Source: Nilaparvata lugens
Lineage: Eukaryota; Arthropoda; Insecta; Hemiptera; Delphacidae
Reading direction: 5' to 3'
DNA length: 64,000 nucleotides
NCBI RefSeq assembly: GCF_014356525.2
Contig: NC_052508.1
Coordinates: 38,784,613-38,848,612 of the forward strand
Part shown: piece by piece, positions 27,172-37,893 of the stretch
Layout: each line of letters starts with the position of its first letter
Numbering within the stretch: the stretch's first letter is position 1
Made by a program: the position numbers and the translations under genes
Notes under the pieces: model-generated
The model's database searches: none
Seen by the model: the letters and a program-made list of their open reading frames with translations, nothing else
Told to the model about the DNA's origin: nothing

Positions 27172-28496
27172 TGTTTACTTACTACCTTATTTTCAATAAT
27201 TAGGTTAGAGTGAATTGCGCCAAAATTGATGACAAGCCTTATCTGTCAGCTGTTGATACTGCCGGCTACTGTGCTACTGTGATATCTCTATATTGTCTGT
27301 TTTCATTTTAAAACTAACTCAAGCTTGTTCATTTCTGCAACCCCTGTTTATTTTCTGTTTATCTGCTTTAATTTTATAGTCTTCCCGTTTAACGTAATTT
27401 TTTGTCATTTTCTGTGTTTTTCGAACCTCTGTGTCTAATTTAAATATTAAAACCGCGTGGAAAAATTCCCATTGGTGGACTTTTCCTTATTAGGCACAGG
27501 ATTGGTTCTTGCCCAAATCACGTGGTTCTTCTTCTCAGAAGAAGACCAGGTGATTTCCGCTTTTTGGGAAGAAGAGACACTTGCCTTCTGAGAATCGAAT
27601 TATCAGGACCCGTTTAATTTGTCCTATTAAAATTAATGTTTAAATGGTTTCTCTTCTTGTTAAATGTAATATATCCAGTGTGTTAAATGTGTAGCTCCTC
27701 TGTAGTCTTGTGCTCTTAAATTAAATTGGAAGGCAAGTTCAATTTGTATAAGCTTATTCCTGAGGAAGAATTGTGAAACTAAATCCTGGGTGACGCCATT
27801 CCACGCCAGATCTTCAAGTGAAATAAAATTATTAAGTGAATTGGGGCCCCACGATCGAGTTGGTGAGCGAAAAATACTTATTCTATCCAATCAGTGAATT
27901 GAGAAAGCTACAATTTTCTATCAATTAATTATTGTGAAAGAGTGCAGGACTATATCCTCCTATAATACCGTGTAACCCCTATTAAAATCCTAATTGCACT
28001 ATATTACCAAGAACATTCATATTATTATCTCATATCAAGAACATTTATTACCAAATTTTGAAAACTCTATTATTCCAATTTGTCAATTATTTAATTAATT
28101 ATTATTATTTGATTCTTAACGATTATAATTCATCAATAAATTTGCATAATTGTTAACCAGTTTCAGTAATTTCTCTAATTAGATCCTGCTCAGTTCGGTC
28201 TATAATTACCATATTGTTTTTCTCTGTAGGAATTATTTCAGGTATTGGAATATCAATATTGAATTTACTTGTTATTCATAAGAAATAAATTACATTCGCT
28301 GTGCTCGGGTTTGAATTGCCTGGAGATATTGGTAGGCTATCACGCCTGATTCTCAGGCAGTTTATATCAGAGTACGGCGGAAATATTATTTCTTGTGGAA
28401 TTGTAGGATATTCTGGACGGGTGTAGGCAGCTCTGCCGGCTGATTTTTTATCCAAATTACAGGTGTTAAGCGTCCAGAGGCTCTTGCGAATCCACA
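27172..28496 (+). repeat. 3' LTR (homologous part)
   Basis: Homologue of 21,729-23,051; ends GAATCCACA and is followed directly by LINE sequence ATATCAATGTCC. A start at 26,988 (TGTCAGGATACA) would make the full LTR about 1.5 kb. Confidence 0.85.
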
Positions 28497-28915
28497 ATAT
28501 CAATGTCCATTCTTCGGAAAGAATATTAAAAATATCCTCCCCACTAACTCTCTACCAAAACGTTAATTTCGTTATTTAAACTAAGGATTTATTTATTGAT
28601 GGGAATATTGAAAAAGTTTTAATCAATATGAATATTAAAGAGAGAAAAAAACAGAAAATTGATAGAGTAAAATAATTATATAGGTAGATAAGATCAAATA
28701 ATTGATTAATAAAATGGAAGTAAGCTGAAAGTAGATCAGGGTTATCAACTTTCAGTAATATACAGCATTATGCAGTGGATAATTGAAATAACATGAGTTT
28801 ATATAATATATATATATATATACAATTCGTTCTATAACATGGTTTAAAGGTTTGTATTTGTGGGATGGGTGGGGGATGGATGTCATGTGATCGTTCTAGG
28901 GCCAGACAGTTTCAG

Positions 28916-29595
28916 TCATTTGTTCCAGAAGATGTTTTTTAAAGTTAGGATGAAGCTCGCTCGGCTCTCAATGGACCTGATAGAAACAGGAAGTGCATTC
29001 CATGCACGACAGGCACTGACTAAGAAGGATTTTGTGAAAATAGTAGTTCGATGATTGGGTATCCTTAAAGTACTTTCTCCGGTTCTAGTATGTGAAGCAT
29101 CTATCCTCCTACCTTCAGAGACAAATTTGAAATCATCTTCAAAATAGTTCGGATTACCGTATATCAAGATATCTCTAACAAGCTTGACTTTTCGAAAAAG
29201 CCTCTGATCGGGAAGCTTTAATGTTGAACTAGCAATGTGGGCTGGGGTGATATGATCATGGCGTTGGAGAGAGTAGACGAAACGTAGACAATAATTTTGG
29301 CAACGCTGTAGTTTATCATTCAGAGTGACTTGCATATCGTTAAGAACAGAATTACAATACATTAAATGTGGGAAGATGAGAGATTGAACCAATAATAATT
29401 TAATGTTTCTAGGGAGGATATCGTGCATTTTCTTCAATGCATGCATGGCTGAGAATACCTTTTTACAAGTTTTGTTCACTTGTTCTGACCAGTCAAGAGT
29501 ATTATTCATAATAATGCCTAAATTTTTAACTGAGCTACAGTAAGGAATGTCATTACCATCTACACTAATTTTGTGAATCGATTCAAGGTCAATAT
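28916..29595 (-). pseudogene. LINE RT C-terminal domain, copy 2
   Basis: Second copy of the thumb/C-terminal region (MNNTLDWSEQVNKTCKKVF onward). It shows a single-base loss near 28,937 (six T against seven at 21,067) that replaces the normal C-terminus by KNIFWNK. Upstream it should join the RT core but the frame shifts near 29,620. Confidence 0.75.
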
Positions 29596-29619
29596 TGTTT
29601 ATAAGACGAGAATATCCAA

Positions 29620-30066
29620 TTATAATGGGTTGTGTTTGATGGGATTAAGCTTAAGGCCATTTTTCTTTGTCCATTCCACTATCGAATTGATATCCTGATT
29701 CATTATTCCAACTGTTTCATTAATTTTTGTTATGGGACAGCTTAAATAGATTTGAAGGTCGTCTGCATAAGTATGGAAACTGGAGAATTTGATAATGGAA
29801 GAAAGGTCATTAGCATACAAAGTGAAGAGGAGAGGGCCTAAAATTGAACCTTGTGGTACTCCATGCTTAACGTTTTTCCAAGTTGACTTTTTGTCACCGA
29901 CAGATACACATTGTTTCCTACCTAATAGATAGGATTTAAACCAAACTAACGAGTTGTGACTGAAACCAAGAATAGCCAACTTATTCAGAAGGACTGTATG
30001 ATCAACAGTATTGAATGCTTTAGAAAAATCAAATAGGGTGAGGATGGTGCATTTTCTTTGGTCCAT
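29620..30066 (-). pseudogene. LINE RT palm domain fragment
   Basis: Contains DFSKAFNTVDH, GVPQGSILGPLLFTLYAND and FHTYADDLQIY, RT motifs A, B and C with the catalytic YADD. It lacks everything before motif A because of 5' truncation at the insertion site and loses frame at 29,620 before the C-terminal domain. Confidence 0.9.
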
Positions 30067-30249
30067 AGCTAAGGAGAGGGGTGTGAGAGAGAGGAAGAGG
30101 GTGAGAGAGAGAGTGGGGGGGGAAATCTATTTTTATAACACCCCCCACCCTCCGGGCGGGGGGAAGAGGTGGCGGGATGGACGAGGGGGGAGAGGGGGGA
30201 GGGGATTTCGAGCAAAAAAGTCAGTCTGAAGTATCTTACTATGTCTACT
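30067..30249 (-). repeat. Right TIR, outer part, to the Polinton end
   Basis: Reverse complement of 12,610-12,780: GTGTGAGAGAGAGG microsatellite, the AAATCTATTTTTATAACACC block, the GGGATTTCGAGCAAAAAAGT block and the terminus TCTTACTATGTCTACT. Followed by CTTTGT at 30,250-30,255. Confidence 0.9.
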
Positions 30250-30255
30250 CTTTGT
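30250..30255. repeat. Right target-site duplication CTTTGT
   Basis: Identical to 12,604-12,609 on the other side of the Polinton. Confidence 0.9.
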
Positions 30256-30521
30256 ATCAAGTTGATGAATTCAAATGTCAACTAAAAATTGAAAAAGTGT
30301 ATGCAAAGCATTATCTAGTGAACATGACTGACTTTTGTAAGCAAAATGGCTTTGTTGAAACAAATGAACCCATGAATAAAATTATGTTCTTGAAGAAAAC
30401 AAAGCACAAAGTCACCATTGATGTGTTAGTATTCAAAGGTTGTTTCAAGTTGCTTACATACAAGATGATGACTGTGAATCACATGATGAAAGGGTATTCC
30501 CCGGCACTATGTTATGATTAG
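30250..30521 (+). pseudogene. Continuation of the ORF interrupted by the Polinton
   Basis: An open frame of 90 codons starts at the target duplication (LYQVDEFKCQLKIEKVYAKH) and ends at 30,521. On the left flank the last ~60 bp before the insertion (12,543-12,609) read in a frame that would run into it. The protein is not recognised; a transposon or a host gene are both possible. It may be related to the coiled-coil ORF at 12,094. Confidence 0.4.
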
Positions 30522-32276
30522 GAATCCTGTGTTATGCTGGGATTCGGAATAGCATAATCGCTATGCAGTGTATGGTAAGAGTCCATAATTGTGTCTTTTT
30601 TCTTTCCTGTAGCCTATTTTTCTTGGCCCTTAATCGTTTCAAATTTTGACTCTTTCCTGTCTTTGTGTAATGTTCAGTAAATTTCTTCTATGATGCATAT
30701 CTTAACCAATCTTGTCCATAGTCATTTAAATTTGTATTTTTTCTGAAATAATTTTGGAAGTTAAAATAGTAGCTTATTTTCCTAATCTTTAAATTGTTGA
30801 TAAAACTTAACTTTTCAAAAATCTATCCATTGTAGTGTAAGTAATTGTTTGCTTGCAGTATATTTTTTCATCATGTATTACATATTTTAATTATGTCTAT
30901 TTTTTGTCAGGTATCATATTAGGTAACTAGGTTTTTCAGAGCAAATTATGTCCCATTTTCTTATTTTCAGTATATTTCTATTAAATATACTTCCTTATGA
31001 AAGTTTAGAACTGACATGTAGGATAGGCTCTAATTAATCTTTCTCTTTCTTGTATTATTTAGGAAATTTATTTACTCAATTTTTCTTTTTCTCTTATTTG
31101 TATTTTTTAGGGAACTTATCTACCCATTATCCATCTTGATCGTCTTTGTATTGTAATCTTGAAATGGTTTGTACTTATTATACAGTCTTCAAATTCTGAA
31201 ATTATTTAAAAAATAAATGGTTCAATTTAGAACATGCTGAAATTCAATCTAATGTATAAATTCTCTTGTTGTAATAATAAAACTTCAAAATTTGAAAGTA
31301 TTAATGAATTGTGTCGCCATATATATGAGATGTTCAATATAAATGAAAGTTAACTTGGATAATGTTTTCATTAAATAAAAACATATTGTCATATTATTAA
31401 TTGAAATGAGTTGAAGGTTAAAATTTCACTAAAGTTTTTGTAATTGATGTCTTTTTCTAAATTTTAAAAACTGTTTGTTCTATAAATTTTGATATGATTG
31501 ATTATCGTTTGAAATGGATGCTGGAGTGTATGTAGAATTATTAGTGGGGTTTGTTGATTAGAATTTTGCTGGTATGTGATTGTTTTTTGGGATGGAAACC
31601 CATTATTGCCTGAAGAAGGAATAACAGAGGTTATGACTTAGAGAGGCAGTAATGAGATAATGTTTTTTGTGTTGATTACTTATGCTGATTGCCATAGATG
31701 CAAAATAATGATTAATAATGTTGATTGCCATAGATGCAGATGATTACTTATGAATATTGATTGCCTTTGAAGCAAAATATTATTGATGTTTTGAATGATT
31801 CCCTGTTTAATGATTGATAGTGAAGTTTTGTCATGAAATGTAGTTTGTGTTTAGAACATTGAAAAGTCAAAATAAACTATAGTATCCAACAAACGATGAT
31901 TGATAATATTGAATAATTTGCTTTTCATAGAATATTTGAACAGTGAATAAATGGAAATGAAATTATTTTTTTATTAAAATTTTGTAATTGATGTCTCCAT
32001 TGAGTTTGAGGAAATTTCACAATTTATGTATTGCTGACTGTATAATAAGATGTTAACAAATTTCATTTTTATATTGATTATATACTTGTAAATAATTTTC
32101 ATGTGTATTAGATTGTATTGGTAGCCTTATCAAAATTTTCTTTTTAGTTTATAAGCATTTCAAGATAACAGGTACAGTGTGGACATTAACATCGAAATAA
32201 TTATCACGTGAATCTCGAAATCAACAACAAGTGTTAAGAACATTTGAGTGATTTTCGAACTAGTGTGACTCATTAA
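30522..32276. other. AT-rich dispersed repeat, copy 1
   Basis: No gene. About 31,000-31,320 is related in inverted orientation to about 60,560-60,900 (shared TTGTATTGTAATC, ATTTAAAAAATAAATGGTTC, TGAATTGTGTCGCCAT). The rest is AT-rich with short ATTGATTGCCATAGATGCA repeats near 31,690-31,760. Confidence 0.6.
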
Positions 32277-32640
32277 TTGACTATCAACGCCAATATCTAC
32301 GCTGATATCTATACAAATGCCAATGCCAATATCTACGCTGATATCTACACCAATGCCTACGCCAATATCGATGCTGATGCCTATGCCAATATCAATGCCA
32401 ATATCTGCTCTGATGTCTACACCAATGCCAACGCCAATATCTACATTGATGACTACACCGATGCCTGTGCCGATGCCAATGCCAATATCTACGTTGATGT
32501 CTACGCCGATGCCTGCGCCGATGCCAATGCCTGCGCCAATGTTGATGCCAATGCCTACGACAATGCCAACGTCAATGCCGACACCAATGCATATGCCAAT
32601 GACAATGCCAACGCCTATTGCTGACCATGTGACTCAAACT
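32277..32640. repeat. GCCAATGCCTAC-type minisatellite, copy 1
   Basis: About 25 degenerate units of 12-18 bp (ATGCCAATGCC, ATATCTACGCTG, ATGCCTACGCC). It opens two frames (Asn/Ala-rich and Met/Pro-rich) that are artefacts. The sequence after it, TATTGCTGACCATGTGACTC to GGAGGTAATTGCCATCCATG, recurs inverted at 61,320-61,380 next to the second array. Confidence 0.85.
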
Positions 32641-32949
32641 TCAACACTACCACATTACCTGGAGGTAATTGCCATCCATGTTCACATTCACAACTTTGAA
32701 TTCAGAATAACAGTCACAGTATCATGAAAGAATTGATTCAAAAAATCCTCTCCTAAATTATTTCTGTATGCAGAACTCTAAACCTTGAAAACTGAAAATA
32801 TCAAAAAACCAAACCTTACCTAAATTAATCCTCACCTAAGTTAATCCTGTATGCAGCGTCTATCTCTTTTCCAAAAAACAAATTACATTGCCATTTCAAG
32901 CCTGAAATGTACATTTTATAATTATATGATACAAAATTTACATGACTCT

Positions 32950-33250
32950 GTATTGAGTTTGGTATGCAGCCATCTACTACAAGCATGAGGCAATGCTAAC
33001 TGAGATGTCACCTGTATTGAGTTTGGTATGCAGCCATCTACTACAAGCATGAGGCAATGCTAACTGAGATGTCACCTGTATTGAGTTTGGTATGCAGCAG
33101 TCTACTACAAGCATGAGGCAATGCTAACTGAGATGTCACCTGTATCGAGTTTGATATGATCAGTCGACTACAAGTATCAGCCCAACACTATGTGCATCCA
33201 GATCGCCCCAACACTACGTGCATCCAGATCAGCCCAACACTACAAGTATT
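32950..33250. repeat. 62-64 bp tandem repeats and a short GCCCAACACTA array
   Basis: Three to four copies of a unit starting CTGTATTGAGTTTGGTATGC and including ACTACAAGCATGAGGCAATG (32,948, 33,011, 33,075, 33,138), followed by three to four copies of GCCCAACACTA(C/T)-(A/G)TGCATCCAGATC (33,180-33,250). Confidence 0.85.
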
Positions 33251-34559
33251 CGGATCAGCCCAACACTGATGTCATCACACTGGAGTCACACTTAACTGAA
33301 ATTCATACTGAGTGCCTTAATGGACTGTTTTCCAAAATTTGCATCGATAAAATCAACCACATCAATAGTGAAAGAAATGAACATTTTTTGATTTATTGAA
33401 ATTTTATTTGAAAATTGAATGTAACAATTCATCAATTAATTAAAAAATTTTTTTTTTCTTCAACATACTAAATTTTTTTTAAGCAATAAAAAATTGAATT
33501 TTTCTATCTATTAAATTTATGTGCAATTTCAAAAACTATTCTTTATATTGTCACAAAGTGAATTTTTGTGACGGATGGAGAGCCATCGTCCAGCGAAGAA
33601 TTAGCGAAATTATTCTATTTTAGAATAGGAATAGGATCAACTGCCGGATATATTTTGTTAGATTTGTAGTTGTGTATATGCATTATCACCATTGCCAACA
33701 ACCCCTATAAATCAGCAGCATCCATATCATCAAAATGATTAGCGGTTACCGAGTCGGGTCGGTATCGCTCTTTATGAAATTTCTGGAATAGAAATATTGT
33801 TTACCGGCCTGAATTAGTGTAGCAATTAGTATCATTGTCATCATTAGCTGCACCCTTATCATCAGCACTAGTGGATTCAAACCCTGTCACATGACCAGTG
33901 GCGTGATCGTCTTTTCAGACTCCCATTGGTCGGCAAGCCCTTTTCCCCCGGCCTCCTAACTTTCAGCGACCCGGTGTTGCTTCAAGAAGACCTGGGAGAG
34001 AAGCAGTTGTTTGGTGGTTGAGCGTGAGATCGGGTCGCGAATCTCCTCTCCTTACGACGTTACCGATACTAATTATTATTCTATCTTGTGTTAACATAGA
34101 ATATTGTAGGTCGAGTTCCGAACAACTCGGAGTTAGAACTCCCTGTTGGGTTTTTCTTTCTTGTCAGCTATTTTTCCCGAATTCGTATCACTGGGGGTGA
34201 ACGAGTTATCCTTGGTTTTGAAACCTGTAAGGGATCTCAAGTTTGTGCTACAAATAGTTGAGTGGGGAAATTTAGCTAGGCTCTTAGCAGATTATTTTTG
34301 AGGGCTTAATTCTTAAGTCTCGACTCTGTTGCTTCACGACATTTAAGTTTAGTGCGGGAATTTATTCGCTTTTCTCCGTATTTAGTCCTGCAGTGATTCA
34401 GGTGACTGTATGTCAGGACTGGTCACTTGTGTGCATTTCTTCTTCTGTAATAAGGTAATCTCAGTTCTTAGGGATGTATTTTCCTTATTAATTTTCATAC
34501 TATGGAGTGGCCCTGTATTTTAAATTCGCTTAGCAGTTTCTGACTTGCTGTAATTCCAA

Positions 34560-35140
34560 GTAGGAAAAGCCCAATCCTTTTCCAAGAGAACTCAGGTGCA
34601 GCTTGAGCTCATCCTCGTCGAAGTTTCTAGACTGCGACATCCTTTCTCTTTCTCTCTCTTAACTTTCCCTATTCTATAATCCTTCTAGCTCTCAGGTACA
34701 GCTTGAGAACGTCCTCGCCGAAGTCCCCAGACTTCGGCATCCTTTCTCTTACTTTCTCTTCACTTTCCTTATTCTAAAATCCTTCCTGCTCTCAGGTACA
34801 GCTTGAGAACGTCCTTGTTGAAGTCACAGACTGCAACGCTTCCTGCTCTCAGGTACAACTTGAGAACGTCCTTGTTGAAGTTCCCAGACTGCGACGCTTC
34901 CCACTCACAGGTACAGCTTGAGAACGTCCTTGTCGAAGTCACAGACTGCGACGCTTCCCACTCTCAGGTACAGCTTGAGAACGTCCTTGTTGAAGTCACA
35001 GACTGCAACGCTTCCTGCTCTCAGGTACAGCTTGAGAACGTCCTTGTTGAAGTCACAGACTGCAACGCTTCCTGCTCTCAGGTACAGCTTGAGAACGTCC
35101 TCGCCAAAGTCCCCAGACTGTGGCATCCTCTCTCTTTCTT
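34560..35140 (+). repeat. ~56 bp tandem repeat in the Gypsy leader
   Basis: Unit CTCAGGTACAGCTTGAGAAC / GTCC / TTGTTGAAGTCACAGACTGC / AACGCTTCCTG repeats about nine times with a longer variant at the ends. Related CAGGT(A/T)CAG ... CAGATTGCG modules continue to 35,990. Open frames here (e.g. 34,803-35,327) are repeat-driven. Confidence 0.8.
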
Positions 35141-36419
35141 CCTCTTAATTTTTCCTACCCTGTATAGCGCGAGATCTCAGTTCCAGACTAGAGATCGTTC
35201 TCGTCGCGGTCCTCAGACCAGCGAGAGGTGTAGGAAACCTTGTGTAGAGCAGGATCTCAGTCACAGATTGGAGATCGACCCAGTCACGGTCCTCAGACCA
35301 GCGAGAAGCTTGGGAGAATCCTTGTAAACCTTTCCCCATCCTCTCATAATAGTCGACATACTGACTATTAATTTGAAAGCGTTTCGGACAATTGAGAGTG
35401 ATTCCCATACCCTTAAGGGCAGTCACAGATTGGCCCTTAATAACCGGCGCGCAGTCATCAGATTAGCGCGGGAATCCTGTTTAGCAGTTTCAGAATTGCT
35501 GAAAATCCTTTCGCAGCTGCAGGCTCGCAATTCAGAAATCCGACACCCGAAACCTCATCCTTTGAGCTTTAGTTATCATAAAATTGAAATAGATATACTA
35601 TCTTTAGCTAGCAGGTTCAGCTTGCTGAGAACTATATCGCAATTCACAGATTGCGAGTTATTGAACCAAACCCCATTAGTTACAGGAAGGAACAATCCTA
35701 TTAACGAATCTCCATTCCCCAAGCCCGATAAAATATTCCCCATACCTCAAACTCGGTATACCATATCCTGTACCTTATACCACTTACGCCTCTCCAATCA
35801 TATTGATCTAATACCGGGTGCGCAGGTTCAGTCTGCACACCGACAGCCCGCAGTCTCAGATTGCGAAAACCATAACAAAAATTCTATATCATTCCTTGTT
35901 AAACTCCATCCCGAGCTCCTCCACCTACAACCTTTATTCCGGGCTTGCAGGTACAGCTTTGCTCGCCGTCAACTTGCAGTTGGTTCAGATTGCGTACTAC
36001 CTTTACAAATATAATTATTTGTGGGGATCTGATATCCGGATCCATATCCTTGGTTAAGGTTACCTCAATTCTCCCTAACACCCAACCTGAATTCCAAGAG
36101 CCGAGGGCCGAATCGGCCAACAACGGCACGGGCACACACTCTTCCCTTCAAATTAAATACCTCCCGCCAAAGACAGAGGGTAAAGAATCAGGACAGGGGG
36201 AGAAGTGTAGGTCCAGTATCTCCACCAGTCAATACGGTCACCGACCCCGACCCATACCCGGCTGTAGCTAGTCCGCGTCGTAGCAATACTTCGCAATTAT
36301 TGGGAAACCTAGAGAGTGGAATAGGACATCCTAATAAAACTGACGTCTCCGAACGTGGGGCTAAGACGTCTGGCGCCCAAGTAGATCGTGAGCAAAGGTT
36401 AAGTAAACCCCAGTGCACG

Positions 36420-37319
36420 ATGTCGGAACGGGGAGAGGAGTCTACACTCCAAGAGTACGAGGAGGACCAGGGAGATCACGAGACAGACACCACGGAGCAA
36501 GAAACCGACCCTCGAGTGTCGTGGGTGTACTGGCTGAGTAGGGAGGAAGCGGTCAGCTACCTGGAGAGTCTTGGCCTGTCAGCAGTGGGGACCCTGACGG
36601 AGCTGAGGAGGAGGATGGTTGAACACCATCGGTCCCGGACCGCTGCGACCTCTCAGACTCGCCGGGACGATGCTATCCCAGGCACAAGCCGTGTCTACTC
36701 CGAGCCGTCCCTCCACAACAGAGTGAATCGACCAACAGGTATAGAGCCGGCACCACACCGCTCTTCAGGCACATATAGTCAGGGCGCTGTATGTGATAAG
36801 GTAAGAAGTTGGAATTCACGTTTTGATGGTGCATCAGATGCTCCCAGTTTTATCGAGAGGCTCACTGAACTTCAGAGCGCATATGGGATATCTGGGGAAC
36901 AATCTCTTATAGCCCTACCAGAGCTGATGGAGAGAGGGGCCCTACTCTGGATGCGGAATCGTCGCTCCCAGTGGAGGACGTGGGCTGACTTTGTAGAGGC
37001 GTTTAAACTCCGATACTATCCCCATACTTATAGTGACGATCTTGAAAGTCAAATCATTGCAAGGAAGCAGAGGGAGGGCGAACCGGCTGATGAGTATGCC
37101 GAAGCCCTACTCACTTTAATGAGGAGATTAGGAAGTTACGACGGGGATAGGATATATCAGAGGGTGTATCAGAATTTATTACCCAGATATAAGTTACATG
37201 TCCGAAGTGTAGGAGCCCAAAACATAGACCAACTGTTAGATATAACTAGGGAATATGAGGCAATCCGCGCTGAGGAAAAGCACTTTGTCCTCATGGAATA
37301 CCAAAATCGAGGACAATAA
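36420..37319 (+). CDS. gag: Gag of the Gypsy-like element with SAP-like N-domain
   Basis: I prefer the ATG at 36,420 (MSERGEESTL); an upstream TTG extends the frame. Residues ~35-70 (WLSREEAVSYLESLGLSAVG, TLTELRRRMVEHH) have the helix-extended loop-helix look of a SAP domain. The capsid part follows: VRSWNSRFDGASDAPSFIER, ALLWMRNRRSQWRTWADFVE, LRYYPHTYSDDLE, QREGEPADEYAEALLTLMRR. This is a retrotrans_gag core. It ends before the nucleocapsid, which is in the next frame (overlap 37,255-37,319). Confidence 0.8.
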   Translation: MSERGEESTLQEYEEDQGDHETDTTEQETDPRVSWVYWLSREEAVSYLESLGLSAVGTLTELRRRMVEHHRSRTAATSQTRRDDAIPGTSRVYSEPSLHNRVNRPTGIEPAPHRSSGTYSQGAVCDKVRSWNSRFDGASDAPSFIERLTELQSAYGISGEQSLIALPELMERGALLWMRNRRSQWRTWADFVEAFKLRYYPHTYSDDLESQIIARKQREGEPADEYAEALLTLMRRLGSYDGDRIYQRVYQNLLPRYKLHVRSVGAQNIDQLLDITREYEAIRAEEKHFVLMEYQNRGQ

Positions 37320-37884
37320 ACGGGGAGAAAATTCAGCTAAGGCAACTTCTAAACCACGGGAGACTAAAGTGATAGAAGAGAGTAGTACTAGTCAGGGTCC
37401 TGTGTGCTGGAATTGTAAAAAGACAGGACATTGGAGGTCAACTTGCCCCGAGCTTTCTAAGTGTAAGGAATGTGGGAAAAATCATGATCAGTGTAACTGT
37501 AAGTCCCAGAGTAAAAGATCGTCGGGAAATTCAGTAATTCATTCAACAAAGATTTTAAGCCCCAGAACCGTGTCAGGAGATACACGGAGTTTCATTGATG
37601 TGAGTTTGGCGAACCAGAAATTTGTCGCTTTGATTGATACAGGATCGGAAAAATCCTACATCGGTACACAAGTTCTGAGAGCATTAGAACGTGAGGGGTC
37701 AGTAAAGAAAGAAAACTGCACACATAAAGCGATACTTGCTGATGGGAAGTCTGCTCTCCTCTCGATAAAAGTTTTTACCCAATTGAAAATAGAAAATATT
37801 TCTGTTTCTTTCCAGGCTGTAGTGATGGAAGGCCTTAAGCCTGACGTGTTGTTAGGAGTGTCATTTATGATTCAGCATAATTAA
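37255..37884 (+). CDS. pro: Nucleocapsid zinc knuckle plus first protease domain
   Basis: Entered from gag by a frame change within the 65 bp overlap. CWNCKKTGHWRSTC is a canonical CCHC knuckle and CKECGKNHDQC a second, shorter one. Then FVALIDTGSEKSYIG carries the retropepsin D-T-G and VLLGVSFM the conserved hydrophobic-G motif. It stops at TAA 37,882-37,884, 9 bp before the next open frame in the same phase. Confidence 0.8.
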   Translation: MRQSALRKSTLSSWNTKIEDNKRGENSAKATSKPRETKVIEESSTSQGPVCWNCKKTGHWRSTCPELSKCKECGKNHDQCNCKSQSKRSSGNSVIHSTKILSPRTVSGDTRSFIDVSLANQKFVALIDTGSEKSYIGTQVLRALEREGSVKKENCTHKAILADGKSALLSIKVFTQLKIENISVSFQAVVMEGLKPDVLLGVSFMIQHN

Positions 37885-37893
37885 ACTATAAAT

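Larger units (their letters stand above)
21729..28496 (+). mobile_element. Gag-only (non-autonomous) LTR retrotransposon
   Basis: Two near-identical 1.32 kb stretches (21,729-23,051 and 27,172-28,496) end in CCACA and flank 4.1 kb with a tRNA-Lys-type primer site and a gag gene but no pol. The 3' LTR probably starts earlier (TGTCAGGATACA at 26,988, preceded by TTTGGGGGCTTTA), so the left LTR would be truncated by ~184 bp. There is no target duplication. The flanks are overlapping pieces of the same LINE. Low divergence between the LTRs indicates recent activity. Confidence 0.85.
28497..30066 (-). mobile_element. LINE, right piece, with RT core
   Basis: 28,497-29,595 repeats 20,632-21,728; 29,596-30,066 continues 5'-ward into the RT palm and stops at the Polinton TIR (30,067). 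The whole insertion is a 5'-truncated LINE in minus orientation. Confidence 0.85.
12610..30249. mobile_element. Polinton/Maverick (adintovirus-like) remnant with nested insertions
   Basis: Both ends start AGTAG(G/A)CATAGTAAGA reading inward, are flanked by CTTTGT, and carry long inverted repeats with internal tandem repeats, all hallmarks of Polintons. After removing the LINE/LTR insertion (20,404-30,066) the element is only about 8 kb, against 15-20 kb for complete Polintons. What remains is part of an MCP, the following gene, a DUF8207-like gene and a fibre-like gene, plus a 3.2 kb cassette. Polymerase, integrase, ATPase, protease and penton genes are missing, so it cannot move by itself. 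The MCP differs clearly from that at 4.6 kb, so this is a second lineage, not a duplicate. Confidence 0.9.

Noticed and set aside
32317..32727. Met/Pro-rich 136-codon frame and Asn/Ala-rich 115-codon frame
   Set aside because: Products of a degenerate 12-18 bp minisatellite whose unit length is a multiple of three.
34803..35327. 174-codon frame with VQLENVLVEVTDC repeats
   Set aside because: Tandem-repeat artefact in the Gypsy leader; the opposite strand is open as well.
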